Of a stretch of 28,229 bases of DNA, positions 16,057 to 23,246 are shown piece by piece. The notes beneath the pieces are model-generated. The model was not told where the DNA came from. It worked only from the letters and a program-made list of their open reading frames with translations, and ran no database searches. The number at the start of each line of letters is the position of its first letter. Position 1 is the stretch's first letter. The translations under genes were made by a program, and so were the position numbers. This stretch comes from a virus. The stretch lies in IMG/VR virus record IMGVR_UViG_3300047409_000224, positions 1 to 28,229 of that record, one strand, 5' to 3'.

Positions 16057-16536
16057 CTAAACCTCCGGACGATAGAGGAAGGCGCCGCCCGCAAGCGGCA
16101 GACGGCGGCTGTAAAGCCGAAGCTTGGCTTCGACGCGGTCCGTCGCCATGACGCCCATCAACAACGGGATCGGCCGCCCCATTTCGCGCGACATCTCATC
16201 GGCAGCGTTGGTCGCAAATTTCCACAAGGCATCGAAGCATTCGCCATCGCGATACGCATGCCGCACATACACCCAGCGATCGCGCAACAGCGTGGCGCCC
16301 GGATCTGTGGGATCGGAATACCACCAGCTATCGAAGACGAGACCCACGGTGCCGGCGATCTCGTTATCGCCATCGACCACGCCGATGATGGCGCCGCGCG
16401 CTCGCGTGCCTTCGCGGATGGCCCGCTTGACCAAGCCTGCCGAGAGGGGACCGATGCCGTTCTCGGCATGGTTCTGTGTCAGGATGTCGAGCAGCGCATC
16501 CTCGTCGGAAGGCAGGGCGAGCCGCGCTTCAGGCAT
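16057..16536 (-). CDS. GNAT-like N-acetyltransferase, 159 aa (second of a pair)
   Basis: I place the start at ATG 16536 (MPEARLALPSDED) because GAGG lies 6 nt upstream; a GTG at 16548 would add four residues. The ATG overlaps the end of the previous gene by 8 nt, which suggests coupled translation. The order of elements fits a GNAT fold: an N-terminal acidic helix (DEDALLDILTQ), central strands with GTVGLVFDSWWY, and the acetyl-CoA-loop region near VYVRHAYRDGECFDALWKF. The classic Q/RxxGxG/A loop is not clean. Phages often carry such genes near tail and ejection genes; the target is unknown. Confidence 0.65.
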   Translation of the reverse strand: MPEARLALPSDEDALLDILTQNHAENGIGPLSAGLVKRAIREGTRARGAIIGVVDGDNEIAGTVGLVFDSWWYSDPTDPGATLLRDRWVYVRHAYRDGECFDALWKFATNAADEMSREMGRPIPLLMGVMATDRVEAKLRLYSRRLPLAGGAFLYRPEV

Positions 16537-17005
16537 AGCCAGCCTCACGCTCTACGAAGATGGGCTCGTGCTGGAACACGAGGCCGACGCGGCTCAATTG
16601 ACGCGCCAGCACGAAATCGATCTGCGGCTGTGTCTCTGCGCTTTCGGCCTGCAGCATGATGAGACGCAAGCCCATCTGGTTCGACACGCCTTTGGCGAAC
16701 GCGATCAGGTTCTTCAGATGGCTGGACTTGCGATGTTCGGGATGCACGAAGGTCCAGAGATCTTCGAGATGATGATCGGACGTATCCCAGAAGCGCGCGA
16801 CCGTAAGCCCGACGCTGGCGACGACCGGATCTCCGTCGCGGATGATGCCGACGATGCCGACGCCCTTGGGATGCGTCATCTCGATCAGCTTGGCGCGGGC
16901 GAGAAGCATATCGAAGCGGCCGACCGTGCGTGACATTTCGCGGTGGCGGAGTTCGATCAGGGGCAGGATCGCATCGATGTCCGCGGCCGTGGCTTTCGCG
17001 ATCAT
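16529..17005 (-). CDS. GNAT-like N-acetyltransferase, 158 aa (first of a pair)
   Basis: It starts at ATG 17005, overlapping the upstream stop by 4 nt (ATGA). The N-terminus (MIAKATAADIDAILPLIE) is the usual first strand and helix of GNAT enzymes. A strand pair GIVGIIRDGDPVVASVGL and the segment DLWTFVHPEHRKSSHLKNLIAFAK correspond to strand 4 and the acetyl-CoA pyrophosphate loop with its following helix. The C-terminal GLVFQHEPIFV resembles the last GNAT strand. It shares a plan with the next gene, so the two may be an old duplication. The substrate cannot be read from the sequence. Confidence 0.72.
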   Translation of the reverse strand: MIAKATAADIDAILPLIELRHREMSRTVGRFDMLLARAKLIEMTHPKGVGIVGIIRDGDPVVASVGLTVARFWDTSDHHLEDLWTFVHPEHRKSSHLKNLIAFAKGVSNQMGLRLIMLQAESAETQPQIDFVLARQLSRVGLVFQHEPIFVEREAGYA

Positions 17006-17613
17006 TTCACCGGCCCTGGCAGCTTCTTCAACGTCTTGATGTGTTCCGGCCGCATTTGCCGGATGTAACTGTCGAGCGTGTTGTGGCCGTGGCGCAGATT
17101 GCCGAAGCCCAATGCGGCGACATGCTTGGGCGAGACCACATACTCGCCATCGGAGAGCCTGACCGGCACCGGGGCGCCCGGCATGCGCGGTATGCCGCCT
17201 AAGCGCAAACCTGGTTTGTCATCCTCCGGCACCTCGTTCTGCAATTCGTTTGCGAACATGCCGTCGAGCTTGGCCGCGCCGGCGAGCGTGTTGCCTTCGC
17301 CCAAGCCTGAGACGATGTCGGCCGGAATGACATAGGCGCCGGACGGCACCTGGAAGTCGCGGCGATCGGCACGGCCGGGCGTCTGGCCGGTGATCAGCCC
17401 ATGCTCGATCATGGGATCGTTGGGCTTTGGCTCCCACCAATTGCCGATGTATTCCGGCGCCAAGCCGCCTACGGCGCGGCGTGCAGCCCGCGGATGACGC
17501 CTTGCATTGTCGAGAGACGCGGCCACCGCCTGCTTCTGCGGATAGCCGGCCGCCACCATCTCGCGGATGTTCTTGGAAACGGTCGCTCTATCGTGTCCGG
17601 GTGAGAGCGGCAT
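17002..17613 (-). CDS. Conserved phage protein of unknown function, 203 aa
   Basis: The N-terminus has SKNIREMVAAGYPQKQAVAASLDNARR, a helical motif I have often seen in phage hypothetical proteins from high-GC hosts. The centre reads SGAYVIPADIVSGLGEGNT and the C-terminus SDGEYVVSPKHVAALG and IKTLKKLPGPVK. The two halves look like a repeated YVI/VVSP theme. It lies directly upstream of the acetyltransferase pair and overlaps it by 4 nt, so it is probably co-translated. No catalytic motif is visible. The ribosome site is weak (GGGTGTG). Confidence 0.75.
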   Translation of the reverse strand: MPLSPGHDRATVSKNIREMVAAGYPQKQAVAASLDNARRHPRAARRAVGGLAPEYIGNWWEPKPNDPMIEHGLITGQTPGRADRRDFQVPSGAYVIPADIVSGLGEGNTLAGAAKLDGMFANELQNEVPEDDKPGLRLGGIPRMPGAPVPVRLSDGEYVVSPKHVAALGFGNLRHGHNTLDSYIRQMRPEHIKTLKKLPGPVK

Positions 17614-17615
17614 GG

Positions 17616-17834
17616 CTACACACCCAGCAAGGCGTCGAGAATGATCCGCGCTTCACTGAGATCACTATTGGCGGGATACGGCACGATCGCCCGGTTCACC
17701 GCGGCAAGCGCCCGTTCGAGAGCGCTTCTCGGAACCATCATCGCCGGCAGGCCAGCCACCAGCGTTTCGTTCAGATTGTTGACCGCACGCACCACGTCCT
17801 GAAGCGTAGCGTTGAGGTCATCGAGGTTCGCCAT
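17616..17834 (-). CDS. Small helical phage protein, 72 aa
   Basis: It begins MANLDDLNATLQDVVRAVNNLNETLV, an amphipathic helix with Leu at coiled-coil spacing, and ends EARIILDALLGV. AGAGG lies about 10 nt upstream of ATG 17834. It fits between the tail nozzle gene and the 203-aa gene with 2-3 nt gaps, which supports expression as part of the operon. A small virion assembly or trimerisation factor is possible; I do not recognise the family. Confidence 0.65.
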   Translation of the reverse strand: MANLDDLNATLQDVVRAVNNLNETLVAGLPAMMVPRSALERALAAVNRAIVPYPANSDLSEARIILDALLGV

Positions 17835-17837
17835 GCG

Positions 17838-19853
17838 TCACACACCTCTGCCATCCGGTGCGACGCGATAGCGGATTAATCCGATCCGCCAGAACGATCC
17901 CATATCGCTCGACCCGATGCGCATCGCCACTTCACGCCCTCTGAGCCTCGGGCGGATATACTGCGATTTGCCGAACATGCGATAAGGGCCGAACGATTTT
18001 ACGGGGCCGTTAGGAACTTTCTTTGTACGGAAGGTGAACTGCAACACCGCACCGCCTTCGAGCTTGGCGTTCGGGATCACCTCGTCCATGAACTGAATTT
18101 CCTGGCCGTTGACGATGTCCCAGAACCCGCTTTCGGCGAAGGAATCCATCGGCTCGCCATCGGCGTCGTTGCTGGTCTCATGCTGCAGGAGATAGCCTCG
18201 CGTATCGGCGCCCACCGGCGGCCCGAACACGGAGCGATCTTCCCACGCGGTTTCCTTGGTCGAGCCGTAATCCCAGATGTAATGTCCTTCGGGGTCGATC
18301 TCCTTCAGCGACACCTTGACGTAGCTATCGATCTCGCTCGCGTTCTTGCTCACATAGCGCCACGAGAGTTCGGTGAAATCCGAATTGGCCGCGGCGTGGA
18401 TCTTCGAGACCTGCGTCTTGTTGATGTTGGCGAAAACGGTGTCCCACACCTTGCACAGCATCGGCCGCACGCCGTTGCCATCCGACATGAAGAAGCCGTT
18501 GGGCCCCATCCAATAGATGCCCGACGCCGTCGACCAGCCGGCGCGCGCCGAAATCATGCCGCAGCCCGACGCGATCTTGGTGAAGCCGAAGATGAACGGG
18601 GCGCCGATATAGCGCATCGACCACAGATCGAGATCGGTCCAGATCAAAGCGAATTGCGGCCCTTGCAGCCCACCGACAATGCGCGATCCGGTCGAGATGC
18701 GGAACGATCCCGCCTGATTGATCGCCGATGCGGTCCAGTCGGTGTAATCGGCGACATCGCACCAGCGCACCAGATTGGGATCGAAGATGCCGACCGTCTC
18801 CGAACCCAGCGTGACGGCGACCTGTTGCGGCATCGACACGAAGGACACCGTGATCCGCGACGGCGCTTGGGTAATCCGCGTCATCCGGTTGTTGGGCACA
18901 TAGGGCGGGTTCCAGATGTAGAGACCGCCATCGGTCGGATTGCCAATCGCCGCTTCACCCCAGGAATCGAAGAACCATTCCCGCGCCGGCGTGAGGAAGC
19001 GGCCGCCGCCGCCGACGCCATAAAGCCTGCGGCCGTAAAGCCCGGCGCCATAGATGCCGGCATAGGTGGCGTCCACGAGCCCCGGCTGCAGCAGATAGAG
19101 GATGCGGGCATTGCCGCTATTCTCAGCCGCCGTGGCCGTGGCTGTGGCGGGAATGGTTTGGGTAATGACGAAGGTATTGGCATCGGTAACCGACTGAACC
19201 AGATAGGTGCCGCTGACCGTGATCCCGCCGACTGCTACCGATATCTCGACATCGAACTCCGCGCCCACCGCAAATCCGTGGTTTTGCAGCGTCACATTGA
19301 TGTTTTGCGCGCCTATGGTGGTGGCGAACACTGGCACCGCGCCGGCATTGGCGATCGTACTGGCTGCGTTGGACGCGGCGCTGATCACATAACGGTCGGC
19401 ATCGATGATCTGATTGATCCGGTAATAGCCGTGCAGAATGAGGCCGCCGACGCTGATCTGCGTCTGCAGGTAAATCCATTCGCCGGTGAACGCGCCATGC
19501 GCCGCATCGCCAACGGTAACGCTGGGCGATCCCGCCGTGGTCGAGAAATTCACCACCGTATCGGCCGTGCTTTGCAGCGGCGTGATGTCCTGGATGGCGC
19601 CGCTATCGTAGAGCTGCACCCGCTGTTCGGTGCCGATGATGAGATAGGGCGTCCCATCGAGGCTGGCCCAGGCGTGCATGCCGCGGCAGGTGCCGATGAA
19701 CAGCGTCTCGGATATCCGCTTCCAGCCGCCCAGCTTCTGTAGCAGCCCGTCCTTCCAGCGGATGTTGTTACAGACCGACCAGGAATCCCGGTTCAGATCC
19801 TGGGTGACGAGGGTGTTGACACCAGGCTTGAGCGCGAGCGGGACGAGCGCCAT
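17838..19853 (-). CDS. Tail nozzle/hub protein (P22 gp10 or T7 gp12-like), 671 aa
   Basis: The N-terminus (LALKPGVNTLVT, then NNIRWKDGLLQKLGGWKR) matches the conserved opening of podovirus tail hub and DNA-stabilisation proteins, where a chain wraps into a large beta-propeller that closes the tail tube. The rest is beta-rich, with repeated Gly/Thr/Val strands (for example GGITVSGTYLVQSVTDANTFVITQ) and no enzyme motif. The length is similar to T7 gp12 and longer than P22 gp10. It follows the adaptor gene at 19858 with the next ATG four bases on. A GGTGA ribosome site precedes ATG 19853. Confidence 0.8.
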   Translation of the reverse strand: MALVPLALKPGVNTLVTQDLNRDSWSVCNNIRWKDGLLQKLGGWKRISETLFIGTCRGMHAWASLDGTPYLIIGTEQRVQLYDSGAIQDITPLQSTADTVVNFSTTAGSPSVTVGDAAHGAFTGEWIYLQTQISVGGLILHGYYRINQIIDADRYVISAASNAASTIANAGAVPVFATTIGAQNINVTLQNHGFAVGAEFDVEISVAVGGITVSGTYLVQSVTDANTFVITQTIPATATATAAENSGNARILYLLQPGLVDATYAGIYGAGLYGRRLYGVGGGGRFLTPAREWFFDSWGEAAIGNPTDGGLYIWNPPYVPNNRMTRITQAPSRITVSFVSMPQQVAVTLGSETVGIFDPNLVRWCDVADYTDWTASAINQAGSFRISTGSRIVGGLQGPQFALIWTDLDLWSMRYIGAPFIFGFTKIASGCGMISARAGWSTASGIYWMGPNGFFMSDGNGVRPMLCKVWDTVFANINKTQVSKIHAAANSDFTELSWRYVSKNASEIDSYVKVSLKEIDPEGHYIWDYGSTKETAWEDRSVFGPPVGADTRGYLLQHETSNDADGEPMDSFAESGFWDIVNGQEIQFMDEVIPNAKLEGGAVLQFTFRTKKVPNGPVKSFGPYRMFGKSQYIRPRLRGREVAMRIGSSDMGSFWRIGLIRYRVAPDGRGV

Positions 19854-19857
19854 CGCA

Positions 19858-20577
19858 TCACCGTTCGGGCTTCGCGATGACGGTGGGCGGTTTCGGCTGC
19901 CAGGACGCGGACTCGCTCTTGCGCCGCGCCTCTTCGACCGCGGGCCCGAGTTTCAGGACACCGAACTGGTTCTCCCAGGATTGCGCCTGTTGCGGGTTGT
20001 CCGATTGCGCGCCGAAATTCTTCAGATACGTGCCGCAGAGATAGACCATGGACGCGGCGGTAAAGAGGGCCGGCATGTTCAGGGTGAGGAAGGTGGTGCG
20101 GTTGGCATCGGACAACGGCTCGGGCCGCGTCGGGCCGACGAATTCGGCAAGATACGCATCATCGGGCAGCGCGCCGATGCGGAAATCGGTATCGGAAAGC
20201 GGGGCGTATTTTGAAGGCACACCCGACATGCCGGGCGTATTCGCACCGCTGCCCCAGACCTGATCCAGAAAGCCGAGGCTCACCCGTTCGAGCGGCACAC
20301 GCTCCAGATCGTCATCGCCAGCCACTGCGCCGGCAGGGGTCAGAATGTTGATTCCTTCAACAATCAACACCGAAGCCGGGCGCGTGATCTTGCGGCTTCC
20401 GATCGTACAGACCGCGTAATCCGCATTGCGCAGCGTGAGAAAATCGAAAGCGGGATCGCGATAGATGCGGTCCTCGGCATAATCGACGGCCGAAGCCAGC
20501 AACGCGGTCAGGTTCTCGTCCGAACTATCGGTTGCGAGCGCCACGGAGATGGTCGAGACCCATTGCGAGTAATCCAT
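19858..20577 (-). CDS. Phage adaptor (head-tail connector) protein, 239 aa
   Basis: I chose ATG 20577 (MDYSQWVSTISVALA) because AGAGG lies about 8 nt upstream and overlaps the stop of the previous gene; the frame is open for 21 more codons upstream but those overlap that gene. Typical adaptor features are the early helix with VDYAEDRIYRD, a beta core (ASVLIVEGINILTPAG), GVPSKYAPLSDTDFRIG, and a C-terminal helical part with MVYLCGTYLKNFGAQ. Such proteins form the ring below the portal (T7 gp11, P22 gp4). A second gp4-like gene is present at 21690-22385, so the two probably form successive rings or one is a tail component. Confidence 0.8.
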   Translation of the reverse strand: MDYSQWVSTISVALATDSSDENLTALLASAVDYAEDRIYRDPAFDFLTLRNADYAVCTIGSRKITRPASVLIVEGINILTPAGAVAGDDDLERVPLERVSLGFLDQVWGSGANTPGMSGVPSKYAPLSDTDFRIGALPDDAYLAEFVGPTRPEPLSDANRTTFLTLNMPALFTAASMVYLCGTYLKNFGAQSDNPQQAQSWENQFGVLKLGPAVEEARRKSESASWQPKPPTVIAKPER

Positions 20578-20588
20578 CAGGCCAGCCT

Positions 20589-20804
20589 CTATTCGCGCGG
20601 AGTACCATCCGGCAGGCGCGTGATTGCCACGTTCGCCCACATGGCATTGGAACGATGCGCACGGATCACAAAGGTTTTGTCTGGGCCATCTGGCAATTCT
20701 GCTTCCAGGATATCGTTATAGGCCTTTGCCGCCGCTCTGACGCGAGCCATGCGCGCGATCTGATCTTCCGTCGGTTTCAGATACTCATAGGTTGAAGGAT
20801 GCAC
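20589..20804 (-). CDS. Candidate Acb2-like anti-CBASS/anti-Thoeris protein, 71 aa
   Basis: The start is GTG 20804, with AAAGGAA about 6-7 nt upstream overlapping the previous stop. The product is two helices: YEYLKPTEDQIARMARVR and AAKAY in the first, then ELPDGPDKTF and AMWANVAITR in the second. This matches my memory of the Acb2/Tad1 hairpin family: a Y.Y..PT..Q start, an R/K-rich helix, a (E/D)K turn and a MWAN.AI.R end. Acb2 binds cyclic di- and trinucleotide signals and so blocks CBASS immunity. The gene sits between two tail-connector genes. A simple structural role is the main alternative. Ligand binding is inferred only. Confidence 0.6.
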   Translation of the reverse strand: MHPSTYEYLKPTEDQIARMARVRAAAKAYNDILEAELPDGPDKTFVIRAHRSNAMWANVAITRLPDGTPRE

Positions 20805-20816
20805 GCTGGGTTCCTT

Positions 20817-21266
20817 TCAGTTCTGCACCGTGATGGAAAGCTGCTGCGAATACCGCTGCGCCGGTGTGGTGTCGGTCGTGATCACGCTTTCGATGATGTA
20901 GGACGTGCCTTCCGTGCCGCCCGAGATCTGGACCGAATGCGTTCCGTCCCGGATTTTGGTTCCGCCGAGCGTGAAGGTGGGCGAAGGCGTAGCGCCGTAC
21001 ACCGGCACCACCGCGTCAGAGAACGGCAATTCGGTATTGCCCGGCAGATCCGGCACCGCGGCGGGCACCACCCAATAGGCCGATGCGATGGCGCCGCCGA
21101 AGCGATCAAGTTCCGCGTTGTAATCCACGGTGTAGATCACACTCGAAACCGGGCGCTTGAAGAATTCCGGAGGGCTGCTCGACATATCCACTCCACCGGG
21201 AACGAAGACGGTGCGGGCTTGCGCTGGTACCACGAGCGTCCGCGTCTGGTTCGATGTTAGTACCAT
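20817..21266 (-). CDS. Fibre-tail adaptor-like structural protein, 149 aa
   Basis: The beta-rich protein has an N-terminal strand pair (TRTLVVPAQARTVFVP), then FFKRPVSSVIYTVDYNAEL, ASAYWVVP and an Ig-like end, VQISGGTEGTSYIIESVITT. The order (YTVDY, then a W-containing strand, then GTxGxxYxI) is that of small podovirus proteins thought to join side fibres to the tail. Two starts are possible: ATG 21266, or ATG 21185 with a better GGTGGAG ribosome site 5 nt upstream, giving 122 residues. I kept the longer one because its first strands look conserved. No Cys or catalytic residues stand out. Confidence 0.7.
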   Translation of the reverse strand: MVLTSNQTRTLVVPAQARTVFVPGGVDMSSSPPEFFKRPVSSVIYTVDYNAELDRFGGAIASAYWVVPAAVPDLPGNTELPFSDAVVPVYGATPSPTFTLGGTKIRDGTHSVQISGGTEGTSYIIESVITTDTTPAQRYSQQLSITVQN

Positions 21267-21268
21267 CG

Positions 21269-21529
21269 TCAGTCCATATCGACGTTCTCGAACCTGGGAT
21301 TGCGGATCGGCAGCGGATCGGCGCCAGGGTTATAGGTGCGCAACGTCTCGTTCGGTTGATCGAGACAGGTGCGGCACACGAGCAGGCGCGTGTTGTACAG
21401 CGTCTCGCCAGACCATTCGTGCTGCCACGCCAGCGTGTGATGATTATACCGGAACCCGCAGCGGTCGCAGATCGCTTGCGCCTGCGGATGACGTTCGTCG
21501 ACCTTCACGGCGTTGTTGCGGCGGCTCAT
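21269..21529 (-). CDS. Conserved phage putative zinc-binding protein, 86 aa
   Basis: Four cysteines in two CxxC pairs (ICDRCGFRY and VCRTCLDQ), about 27 residues apart, suggest a zinc ribbon. Between them lies LAWQHEWSGETLYNTRLL and after them NETLRTYNPGADPLPIRNPR. I have seen this pattern in phage structural operons of high-GC hosts, without a known function. ATG 21529 overlaps the stop of the previous tiny gene by 3 nt (AATGAG). It may be a small virion part or an assembly factor. Confidence 0.75.
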   Translation of the reverse strand: MSRRNNAVKVDERHPQAQAICDRCGFRYNHHTLAWQHEWSGETLYNTRLLVCRTCLDQPNETLRTYNPGADPLPIRNPRFENVDMD

Positions 21530-21693
21530 TCGTACCCTTCCGCTTTTTGAATGTCCTTCAGCCGGTCAGCCTTATCGAGGCAATTCACGCACGCGAGGCC
21601 GAGATGCTGAAAGCGGTCACCACACTGGATCTCCCTGACCGGCTCATCCGGCCCGATCTCTCGCATGCAGAAATCGCAAACAGGCTGCATCAT
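21526..21693 (-). CDS. Tiny Cys-rich putative zinc protein, 55 aa
   Basis: This short gene is bounded by translational overlaps on both sides: ATG 21693 overlaps the upstream stop (ATGA) and its own TGA overlaps the next ATG. The product begins MMQPVCDFCMREIG, then IQCGDRFQHLGLACVNCLDK, then a charged helix to the end (AEGYE). Two CxxC pairs plus an extra Cys and His are compatible with one zinc site. It lies beside another double-CxxC gene, which supports its being real despite the size. The function is unknown. Confidence 0.7.
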   Translation of the reverse strand: MMQPVCDFCMREIGPDEPVREIQCGDRFQHLGLACVNCLDKADRLKDIQKAEGYE

Positions 21694-22385
21694 CGGAAAT
21701 AACTCGCGAGTGCGGGCGCCACCGTCAAGGGCGAATCTTCCTGATCCTGGATGACCGCCGCTTGGAAGCGCGACTGATGACGGGCTTCGAGCGCATCGAA
21801 CAGAGTGGCCGCATAGGTTTCGGAGAGCCGCGCCGCGAGGCCTGAAACGAAGGCCGGCAGGAAGCGGCGCACGACATCGGCGGTTTCCGCGCCTCTAAGC
21901 CGCACATCCTCGAATTGCGTCACGCGATAGAGTTTGGCCGTGTACGGACCGTTGCCGTCCGGTGCTTCATAGAAGCTGATCTGCGGCACCTCCTGGCGAT
22001 TGAACCAATAGACGTTGGGCGGCCCCTGTGCGGCCTTGTTCGGATAGCTCGCATAATCACTGCGGCTGATCGGGAAAATGATGCGATCCTGCGTCATGCC
22101 GCCAATGGTGCGGGAGAGATAGACATCCAGCGCGAGGATCGTTTCAGGGGGCAGGATGTAGGTCGCCTGCCCTTGTATCAGCGGCAGATCGAAGGGCTCG
22201 GCATCGACCTTCCAGAGATGGGGCTGGCTGTTCTCCCATTCGGCGAGCAGCAGGTTCGCGTTCACGCGCGCATCGACCATGTGCTCGGGCGTGAGTGCCG
22301 GGCGCTTCACGCCGCAGCGGCCGTAAGCCTGGACCACGGCATCGGCTTCGGACAGCTCGAACGCGGTGGTGCCGCTCGTGGCCAT
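21690..22385 (-). CDS. P22 gp4-like tail accessory / head-completion adaptor, 231 aa
   Basis: The first 60 residues (ELSEADAVVQAYGRCGVK, then DARVNANLLLAEWENSQPHLWKV) match the helical start of gp4-type packaged-DNA stabilisation proteins: an (A/E)-Y-x-R-(C/I)-G motif followed by an LLAEW helix. Next comes GQATYILPPETILALDVYL, the typical beta strand, and later WFNRQEVPQISFYEAPDG. The C-terminal helices include VRRFLPAFVSGLAARLSE. It should bind below the portal after packaging. The start ATG 22385 shares one base with the preceding stop. Confidence 0.85.
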   Translation of the reverse strand: MATSGTTAFELSEADAVVQAYGRCGVKRPALTPEHMVDARVNANLLLAEWENSQPHLWKVDAEPFDLPLIQGQATYILPPETILALDVYLSRTIGGMTQDRIIFPISRSDYASYPNKAAQGPPNVYWFNRQEVPQISFYEAPDGNGPYTAKLYRVTQFEDVRLRGAETADVVRRFLPAFVSGLAARLSETYAATLFDALEARHQSRFQAAVIQDQEDSPLTVAPALASYFR

Positions 22386-22753
22386 CAGCCGCCGCCTGAC
22401 TGGATACCGGCCTGGGTTGCGGTGACGGTGACGGTGCCGGTGCCGGCGCTAACGGTGACGCGCCAGCCGAAGACGGGGCCGAGAGTTGGCGTACCCATAC
22501 AGCCATCGGCATTGGCGGCTTTGGCCGCGATCGCCGTGAATGGCCACCATGTCGTGGTCTTGGTCTGCGCCGGCCACGCGCCGATCACACCGCTAGGGCC
22601 GGTGTTGGGATCGTCATAGGTGTATTCGATGGAGTACGTGACGGTGCCAGTGATGACGCAGCCGAACGAGACTGCGAACGGCGCGATGTCACGCGCGAGC
22701 GCTTGCAGCGGGGAGCTGCCGATACCGGTTTGAGAAACGATCTGCGGGTTCAT
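22385..22753 (-). CDS. Small beta-rich structural protein, 122 aa
   Basis: It is rich in Thr, Val, Gly and Ala with alternating strands: SFGCVITGTVTYSIEYTYDD, ATTTWW-like aromatic patches and AGTGTVTVTATQAG at the end. Similar short proteins lie between capsid and adaptor genes in many phages of high-GC hosts. The ribosome site is poor, so it may rely on coupling to the upstream gene, 15 nt away. It could be a minor capsid, decoration or tail component. Confidence 0.7.
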   Translation of the reverse strand: MNPQIVSQTGIGSSPLQALARDIAPFAVSFGCVITGTVTYSIEYTYDDPNTGPSGVIGAWPAQTKTTTWWPFTAIAAKAANADGCMGTPTLGPVFGWRVTVSAGTGTVTVTATQAGIQSGGG

Positions 22754-22768
22754 GCGCGCTTGGCCACA

Positions 22769-23236
22769 TCAATCGAGGTCCGGGCCCAGGCTGGTGGGCG
22801 GCAGTTTGCCCTTGGGAAAGCGTTCGCCACTGGTCCGCGCCCGCGGCTGGCTCGGCGGCAGCGACATCGGCGGCCCTGCCGTTGGCAGGTCTTTGCCGGG
22901 AAAGGCGCTACGCCGCTTAGGCGGCCCTCCTCTCGCGAAGCCCGGAGGGCCATCTTCGTCGTGGCCACCTCCAGAGCCACCGGAAACGCTATGGGCTGAC
23001 GTCATGGGCGAGCTGTCCGCGCCCACCGCCCCGCCGCGCTTGCGGCCGGGACGATCGAGACGTTTGACGGCCGAAGGCCCGCCGAACGGCGTGGACGCGC
23101 CAGCGCCACCGACAATGCCGCCGCGCTTCAAGCCTGCGGCCTTGGTGACGTAATTGGACGCGCCACCCATGGCGTTTGCCTTGGGCGGCTTCGCGCCGAA
23201 ACTGCCTTTGCCCTTCTTCGCGCTACGGGACGCCAT
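22769..23236 (-). CDS. Basic, Gly-rich RGG-motif phage protein, 155 aa
   Basis: ATG 23236 has a strong AAGGAG site 6 nt upstream; the frame stays open far upstream, but that part is a shadow of the 298-aa structural gene. The N-terminus is very basic (MASRSAKKGKGSFGAKPPK). Two LKRGGIVGG / RKRGGAVGA motifs, a short acidic patch (GGHDEDGP) and FARGGPPKRRS follow. The protein looks disordered and might bind DNA or RNA or act in assembly. The same RGG style occurs in the 1218-aa protein. I do not recognise a named family. Confidence 0.75.
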   Translation of the reverse strand: MASRSAKKGKGSFGAKPPKANAMGGASNYVTKAAGLKRGGIVGGAGASTPFGGPSAVKRLDRPGRKRGGAVGADSSPMTSAHSVSGGSGGGHDEDGPPGFARGGPPKRRSAFPGKDLPTAGPPMSLPPSQPRARTSGERFPKGKLPPTSLGPDLD

Positions 23237-23246
23237 GTGTTTCTCC

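Noticed and set aside
15199-16659. 486-codon plus-strand ORF across the 1218-aa and GNAT genes
   Set aside because: It spans two well-supported minus-strand genes and has shadow-like composition.
18180-19742. 520-codon plus-strand ORF antisense to the tail nozzle gene
   Set aside because: Arg/Asp-rich shadow sequence with no family signs; the nozzle gene on the minus strand is well supported.
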